Shown: piece by piece, positions 60,417 through 64,000 of the stretch
Layout: the number at the start of each line of letters is the position of its first letter
How positions within the stretch are numbered: position 1 is the first letter of the stretch
DNA from: Caldicoprobacter algeriensis
GTDB taxonomy: Bacteria; Bacillota; Clostridia; Caldicoprobacterales; Caldicoprobacteraceae
DNA length: 64,000 bases
Assembly (NCBI RefSeq): GCF_023838525.1
Contig: NZ_JAHUQD010000004.1
Span: 119,299-183,298, forward strand
Direction: 5' to 3'
The notes under the pieces: generated by a model
Seen by the model: only the letters and a program-made list of their open reading frames with translations
Told to the model about the DNA's origin: nothing
Databases searched by the model: none
Translations under genes and position numbers: made by a program

Positions 60417-61769
60417 ATGAAATGGGCCAATCAGCTGATCAGTTCATTTCTTTTAAAAGAAGGCATCAGCTATCTGGAAAAAGACCCTATAAACAACCTG
60501 CCTAAAATATTAAATTGGGCTGAAAAGATAGCGGTTAAAGAAAACCACAAAAACGCCATTAACACCTTCCGGAAACTTATAAGCGATCCCGACAACAACT
60601 GGAACAAATTGATACACAGGGTGCTTACAGAAACGCATCCAAACGTCCAAAAGAAGTTTCTTATCAACTACTTTGTAAATGCTGGAATGGCAGGGAACCC
60701 TGTGATAGATGCTATGAAGGAAAAGCACAAATGCAACATCCCTTGGGCAATACTGATGGATCCCACCGCTGCATGTAACCTGAGATGCACCGGGTGCTGG
60801 GCAGGAGAATACGACAAAGCAGCCTCATTGGACAACGACACCATGGACCGAATAATTACAGAAGGCAAAGAGCTTGGAATTTATATGTACGTTCTATCGG
60901 GCGGTGAACCCCTAGTACGCAAAAAGGACATACTCTATCTTGCGGAAAAGCATAACGATTGCCTGTTCTTAGCCTTCACCAACGGAACGCTTATAGACGA
61001 AGAGTTTGCAAGAGAAGTACAAAGGCTGGGCAATATGATATTTGCCATCAGCGTGGAAGGCATAGGCGAAACAACCGACATGCGGCGGGGTAAGGGCACC
61101 TTTGAAAAGGTAATGAGGGGCATGGACATATTAAAACAGCACGGCATAGGATTTGGTTTTTCGGCTTGCTACCACCGCTATAACACAGAAGAAGTGGGCT
61201 CGGAAGAATACATCGATTTCATGATAGAGAAGGGCTGCCTGTTCGGCTGGTATTTCACCTACATGCCTTTGGGCAAAGATGCTGATCTCAATCTTCTGGC
61301 AACGCCTGAGCAAAGAGAGTACATGTATCATCAGGTCAGAAAATTCCGCGATAAAAAGCCCATATTTCTCATCGATTTCTGGAACGACGGTGAATACATA
61401 GGCGGATGTATCGCCGGTGGAAGGCACTACATCCATATCAACGCCAACGGGGATGTGGAACCTTGCGCTTTTATCCACTACGCCAACGTGAACATCAAAA
61501 ATGTGAGCCTGCTGGAAGCACTAAAATCGCCGCTTTTCATGGAATACAAAAACAATCATCCGTTTAACAAAAACCATCTGCGACCCTGTCCATTGCTTGA
61601 TAATCCCGAAAAGCTCAGGGAGATGGTTCACCGTTCCAACGCTTATTCAACACAACCCATAGACAAGGAGTCTGTAGATGAGCTGGCCGCAAAGTGTGAA
61701 AAAATAGCCCAAGAATGGGGCAAAGTAGCAGACAGGCTTTGGGTAGAATCAGGAAGGCAGCTAGATTAA
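60417..61769 (+). CDS. Radical SAM protein with SPASM-like C-terminus
   Basis: A 450-residue radical SAM enzyme. After a ~105-residue helical N-terminal extension, the 4Fe-4S motif is C120-x3-C124-x2-C127 (AACNLRCTGCWAG), followed by SGGEP at 161-165. Three late cysteines (IGGC, DVEPCAF, LRPCPLL) suggest an auxiliary cluster as in SPASM/twitch enzymes. The substrate is unknown; no peptide precursor or known cofactor gene is adjacent. ATG 60417 has AGGGGG 8 nt upstream. Lies 73 nt after tetR behind a matching operator and ends in its own terminator. Confidence 0.88.
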   Translation: MKWANQLISSFLLKEGISYLEKDPINNLPKILNWAEKIAVKENHKNAINTFRKLISDPDNNWNKLIHRVLTETHPNVQKKFLINYFVNAGMAGNPVIDAMKEKHKCNIPWAILMDPTAACNLRCTGCWAGEYDKAASLDNDTMDRIITEGKELGIYMYVLSGGEPLVRKKDILYLAEKHNDCLFLAFTNGTLIDEEFAREVQRLGNMIFAISVEGIGETTDMRRGKGTFEKVMRGMDILKQHGIGFGFSACYHRYNTEEVGSEEYIDFMIEKGCLFGWYFTYMPLGKDADLNLLATPEQREYMYHQVRKFRDKKPIFLIDFWNDGEYIGGCIAGGRHYIHINANGDVEPCAFIHYANVNIKNVSLLEALKSPLFMEYKNNHPFNKNHLRPCPLLDNPEKLREMVHRSNAYSTQPIDKESVDELAAKCEKIAQEWGKVADRLWVESGRQLD

Positions 61770-61786
61770 CCAGCTGCCTTTTATTT
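61754..61786 (+). terminator. Terminator of the radical SAM gene
   Basis: A 9-bp stem (AAGGCAGCT against AGCTGCCTT) followed by TTATTT. The stop codon lies in the loop, so the 5' arm is coding sequence. Confidence 0.8.
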
Positions 61787-61862
61787 ATAGCTACCGCGCT
61801 TTACACTTGTTTTTCTCAAAGTGGGCTACTTATTTCCAGAGCCAACCCCTTGTGACAAGCCA

Positions 61863-62018
61863 TTATAAAATTCCTCTTAAGAAGCCATAATTTGCTAAAA
61901 TGTATATCACCAGACCTATAACAGCCAGCATCAAGATGAACTTTAAAACCTTAAAGGTAATTTTTGCTATTAAATAGATGACCGCCACAGCGAGTAGAAT
62001 GGTTATGATATCCGTCAT
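61863..62018 (-). CDS. Small hydrophobic membrane protein (51 aa)
   Basis: Read directly from the sequence: it starts MTDIITILLAVAVIYLIAK, continues with a second hydrophobic stretch (FILMLAVIGLVIYILANYG) and ends FLRGIL. Two membrane segments separated by a short basic link. GGGGAG lies 7 nt before the ATG, which supports translation. It lies 67 nt downstream of the Gfo/Idh/MocA gene and could share its transcript. Function unknown. Confidence 0.7.
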   Translation of the reverse strand: MTDIITILLAVAVIYLIAKITFKVLKFILMLAVIGLVIYILANYGFLRGIL

Positions 62019-62085
62019 AGCTTTTCTCCCCTTCTATGCACCACGGCTTATCCACACCGTCAACTGTCAAAATGTACTTTCCAAG

Positions 62086-63150
62086 CTAGCTTATAGCGAC
62101 TTCCTTCCCCGTTTCAGCCGACTTGTAAATAGCATCCAGTATCTTCATTATCTCTAGGCCATCCGACCCGGGGCTCAAACACGGAGTGCCGTTTAAGATA
62201 CAATCCATAAAGTGCGCAATCTCCTTATTGAACATCCCCTGAACGCTGCTCTTTGTCGCATCCATCTTAGGCGTCCAATCCACAAGATATCCATCCTTTT
62301 CACCCATTATTTGCAATTCAGGCTCCAAAGTTGCCCCTGCCTTTGAACCATACAATTCCAAATACAGATGGTCCTGCTTTATATTTTGCGTCCAGCTGGT
62401 CTCAACAAACACTGTAGCACCGTTATCAAATTTCACCATTGCCACAGCGCTATCTTCCACATCGTTATACTCGCTATAATCAGCCGATTTATACCAGCTG
62501 ATCCCTTTTACATGGGATCGAGAGCCGATATAGTTAAAAGTAGAACCCACAGCTGATACAGCCTTGGGTTTGCCCATCAGAAACCACACGAGGTCGATGA
62601 TATGGACACCCAAGTCAATAAGAGACCCTCCTCCCGAACGTTTCTTATCGGAAAACCATCCGCCGGGGTTACCGCACCGCCTTATGCATCCGGTCTTGGC
62701 ATAGTATATTTTACCTAGCTCACCCTGTTCAATGATGGATTTCAAGAACCGAGCGTTTTCGCCAAATCTCCTTACAAAACCTACCATCAAAAGCTTTCCT
62801 GTGGTCTCTGCAGTATCAACCATAGCCTGAGCTTCCTGGGCATTCAATGCAAGCGGCTTCTCGCACAGCACATTAACCCCAGCTTTTAAGGCCGCAATGG
62901 TGGCAGGGGCATGGCCATTATTCCAGGTGCACACGCTCACTCCATCCAGCTCAACTTCTTTAAACATCTCGTCGTAATCAGTATATACATGGGGAATGCC
63001 ATACTGCTTTGCCACCTTTTCTGCCCTTTCGGCGTTGATATCGCAAGCGGCCACCAATTCCACATTCGGCAATTGCTTATATGCCTGTATATGGGCATGG
63101 CTGATGGACCCCACACCAATGATTCCAACCCTTACTCTCTCCTTGCTCAT
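62086..63150 (-). CDS. Gfo/Idh/MocA family oxidoreductase
   Basis: A 354-residue NAD(P)-dependent sugar or inositol dehydrogenase-type protein. The N-terminal Rossmann motif is VGIIGVGSISHAH; the conserved EKP is at residues 97-99; GGSLIDLGVHIIDLVWFL carries the catalytic-type Asp and His. The substrate cannot be told from sequence. Of two adjacent ATGs, 63150 has AGGGGG 7 nt upstream. The nearby ThuA-like gene suggests a sugar-catabolic context. Confidence 0.9.
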   Translation of the reverse strand: MSKERVRVGIIGVGSISHAHIQAYKQLPNVELVAACDINAERAEKVAKQYGIPHVYTDYDEMFKEVELDGVSVCTWNNGHAPATIAALKAGVNVLCEKPLALNAQEAQAMVDTAETTGKLLMVGFVRRFGENARFLKSIIEQGELGKIYYAKTGCIRRCGNPGGWFSDKKRSGGGSLIDLGVHIIDLVWFLMGKPKAVSAVGSTFNYIGSRSHVKGISWYKSADYSEYNDVEDSAVAMVKFDNGATVFVETSWTQNIKQDHLYLELYGSKAGATLEPELQIMGEKDGYLVDWTPKMDATKSSVQGMFNKEIAHFMDCILNGTPCLSPGSDGLEIMKILDAIYKSAETGKEVAIS

Positions 63151-63195
63151 CATTTTACCCCCTTCAAACTTTCGTAGTGTCAAAAATTTTTATAC

Positions 63196-63230
63196 AAAAT
63201 CAGCTTTAGTTGCTGAATATAACTGATTTT
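63196..63230. repeat. Inverted repeat upstream of the Gfo/Idh/MocA gene
   Basis: AAAATCAG and CTGATTTT separated by 19 bp, with an inner CAGC/GCTG dyad. It lies 46-80 nt before the start codon and overlaps a TATAAA on the minus strand, so it may be an operator, or a terminator remnant. Confidence 0.4.
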
Positions 63231-63243
63231 TTAGGTATATTTT

Positions 63244-63600
63244 TCAAATACCTCCCCAGAGTGGGTGGTGCTTAAATATAAATAATATTCCTTTAAAACT
63301 CAAATCTATCGTTTCCCCATACTGAATGTAGAACCAATAGCCAAAAAGGTTGTTGAAACATTTCGGCGGATATACCGCCGCAATCACAGCAGTAGTTATT
63401 GTGGAGCTTGTGGGAAAGTGCATACCAGCTTGGAAATGCTTGCTGATGGTTGTGGATAAAATTGTGTGATAAGCTGTGGTAAACTCGTAGAGTTTTCCAT
63501 GGCTTATCCACAATTTTATCCATAGCCAGAAGCTTAGCAGTTCCTGCTGGGATGTACTTTTCCATCAAATCCACAATATATTCATTTCTCTCTTATCCAG
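63244..63600. other. Non-coding region with hairpins next to the insertion sequence
   Basis: No convincing gene. Two minus-strand frames of about 90 codons exist, but neither has a ribosome-binding site or a recognisable domain, and both are crossed by the hairpin at 63447-63527. A smaller hairpin, CGGCGG-ATATA-CCGCCG, lies near 63363-63379. Confidence 0.5.
63447..63527. repeat. Long imperfect hairpin with TTATCCACA boxes
   Basis: Arms of about 35 bp share TGGATAAAATTGTG and GATAAGC in inverted orientation, with an AAACTC-GTA-GAGTTT tip. Each arm contains a match or near match to TTATCCACA, the DnaA-box consensus. Confidence 0.75.
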
Positions 63601-63617
63601 GGAATTTATACTTAGAA

Positions 63618-63647
63618 TTGACGGTGGCACCTCTTCTATGGTATAAA
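63618..63647 (+). promoter_or_regulatory. Promoter of the transposase gene
   Basis: TTGACG and TATAAA with an 18-bp spacer. The predicted start of transcription, near 63654, lies after the left arm of the inverted repeat at 63621-63635. Confidence 0.6.
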
Positions 63648-63700
63648 CATACCATATACATCCTTTACATACTAAAAATTAGATAAGAGGTGACCACCGT
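63621..63700 (+). repeat. Inverted repeat spanning the transposase ribosome-binding site
   Basis: ACGGTGGCACCTCTT (63621-63635) pairs with AAGAGGTGACCACCGT (63685-63700) with one bulge. The right arm contains the AGAGGTG ribosome-binding site and the first two bases of the GTG start. An inner hairpin, ATGGTAT-AAAC-ATACCAT, fills 63638-63655. Confidence 0.8.
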
Positions 63701-64000
63701 GGCTATTATTATACCACTTCTCCTAAGTATAATTAAGTACCTGAATAAAATTCTTTTCAAATTTCAGTGTTTTTTAATACATAGATTTATGTCCAACTTA
63801 CCTTCCGATAACCCTATCGCTGAACAATACCGCACCATGCAAGTAGATGACTTCCCTATCATTGAAAAGCGAGAGCTACTTGACCACAAGGTATTGCTGC
63901 AGCAGTACCTGGATACCCACGGAAAACCTCTTAAACCTATCAATCACAGGAGTTCCAATCTCCCTCCTAAAGGAACCACTTGCCCTATTTGTAACGCGCC
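63699..64000 (+). CDS. Transposase, N-terminal part (cut by the right edge)
   Basis: The first 100 codons of an IS transposase, starting at GTG 63699 after AGAGGTG. The residues include a hydrophobic start (AIIIPLLLSIIKYLNKILF), then EQYRTMQVDDFPIIEKREL, HGKPLKPINHRSSNLPPKG and CPIC, the first half of a zinc finger. Similar clostridial transposases have this N-terminal zinc finger before a DDE domain. I do not assign an IS family. A shorter start at the ATG before SNLPSDNP is possible. Confidence 0.75.
   Translation, partial: MAIIIPLLLSIIKYLNKILFKFQCFLIHRFMSNLPSDNPIAEQYRTMQVDDFPIIEKRELLDHKVLLQQYLDTHGKPLKPINHRSSNLPPKGTTCPICNA

Larger units (their letters stand above)
63600..64000 (+). mobile_element. 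Left part of an insertion sequence
   Basis: The transposase gene with its own promoter and a start-site inverted repeat. The left terminal repeat cannot be fixed because the right end is outside the window, so the left boundary is approximate. Confidence 0.65.

Noticed and set aside
63447..63527. Chromosomal replication origin (DnaA-box cluster)
   Set aside because: The boxes are part of one palindrome, there is no AT-rich unwinding region pattern, and no dnaA, dnaN or similar gene is near.
63244..63574. Two overlapping minus-strand ORFs of about 90 residues
   Set aside because: No ribosome-binding site, no recognisable domain, and the frames run through a long hairpin and a CGGCGG/CCGCCG dyad.

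Overview
The window reads as a chromosomal segment of a spore-forming, low-to-mid GC Firmicute of the class Clostridia. The evidence is spoIVFA/spoIVFB and sigH, a zinc-type S14, an L7Ae-family protein ahead of rpsL, min and mre genes side by side, ThyX, and consensus sigma-A promoters. The genus cannot be fixed from the sequence. Almost everything from 1 to about 59.4 kb lies on the minus strand, so the segment reads right to left.

Read in transcription order from the right, the core block starts with mrnC-thyX-rlmB-sigH. Next come tRNA-Gly, tRNA-Thr and tuf (copy 2), then rpmG-secE-nusG-rplK-rplA, an L10 leader with rplJ-rplL, and rpoB-rpoC behind their own promoter. The str operon follows (L7Ae-rpsL-rpsG-fusA-tuf copy 1). 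It leads into the S10-spc-alpha ribosomal superoperon (rpsJ to rplQ, with secY, map, a KOW protein, infA and rpmJ; no adk). Then come the ECF transporter module ecfA1-ecfA2-ecfT, truA, a VOC-fold gene, and rplM-rpsI.

Left of rpsI are trxB, glmM, a DUF4321 protein and maf, then the shape and division block mreB-mreC-mreD, mrdA (PBP2), minC-minD-minE and rodA. After these come mgsA, spoIVFA-spoIVFB, two radical-SAM-related proteins (TIGR03960 and TIGR03936 types) and the N-terminal part of ribonuclease G, cut by the left edge. The layout couples translation, transcription, cell-wall elongation and sporulation control on one strand.

The right-hand 5 kb is accessory: a ThuA-like gene, a divergent TetR regulator followed by a radical SAM/SPASM-like enzyme, a 51-residue membrane protein too short for ordinary ORF calling, a Gfo/Idh/MocA oxidoreductase, a 400-bp non-coding stretch with a long hairpin, and the start of an insertion sequence transposase. 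The two most interesting signals are here. One is a shared dyad (GACAYAYGTGTC) in front of both the TetR gene and the radical SAM gene. The other is an inverted repeat that could hide the transposase start site in read-through transcripts but not in the element's own transcript.

The main unusual points in the core are two tuf copies that look identical across 1231 bp, a ~250-nt rpoB leader and a ~285-nt rplM leader of unknown function, archaeal/eukaryal-type ribosomal proteins (L7Ae, KOW/L14e-like) inside bacterial operons, an internally expanded L17, a tailed S17, and a missing adk.
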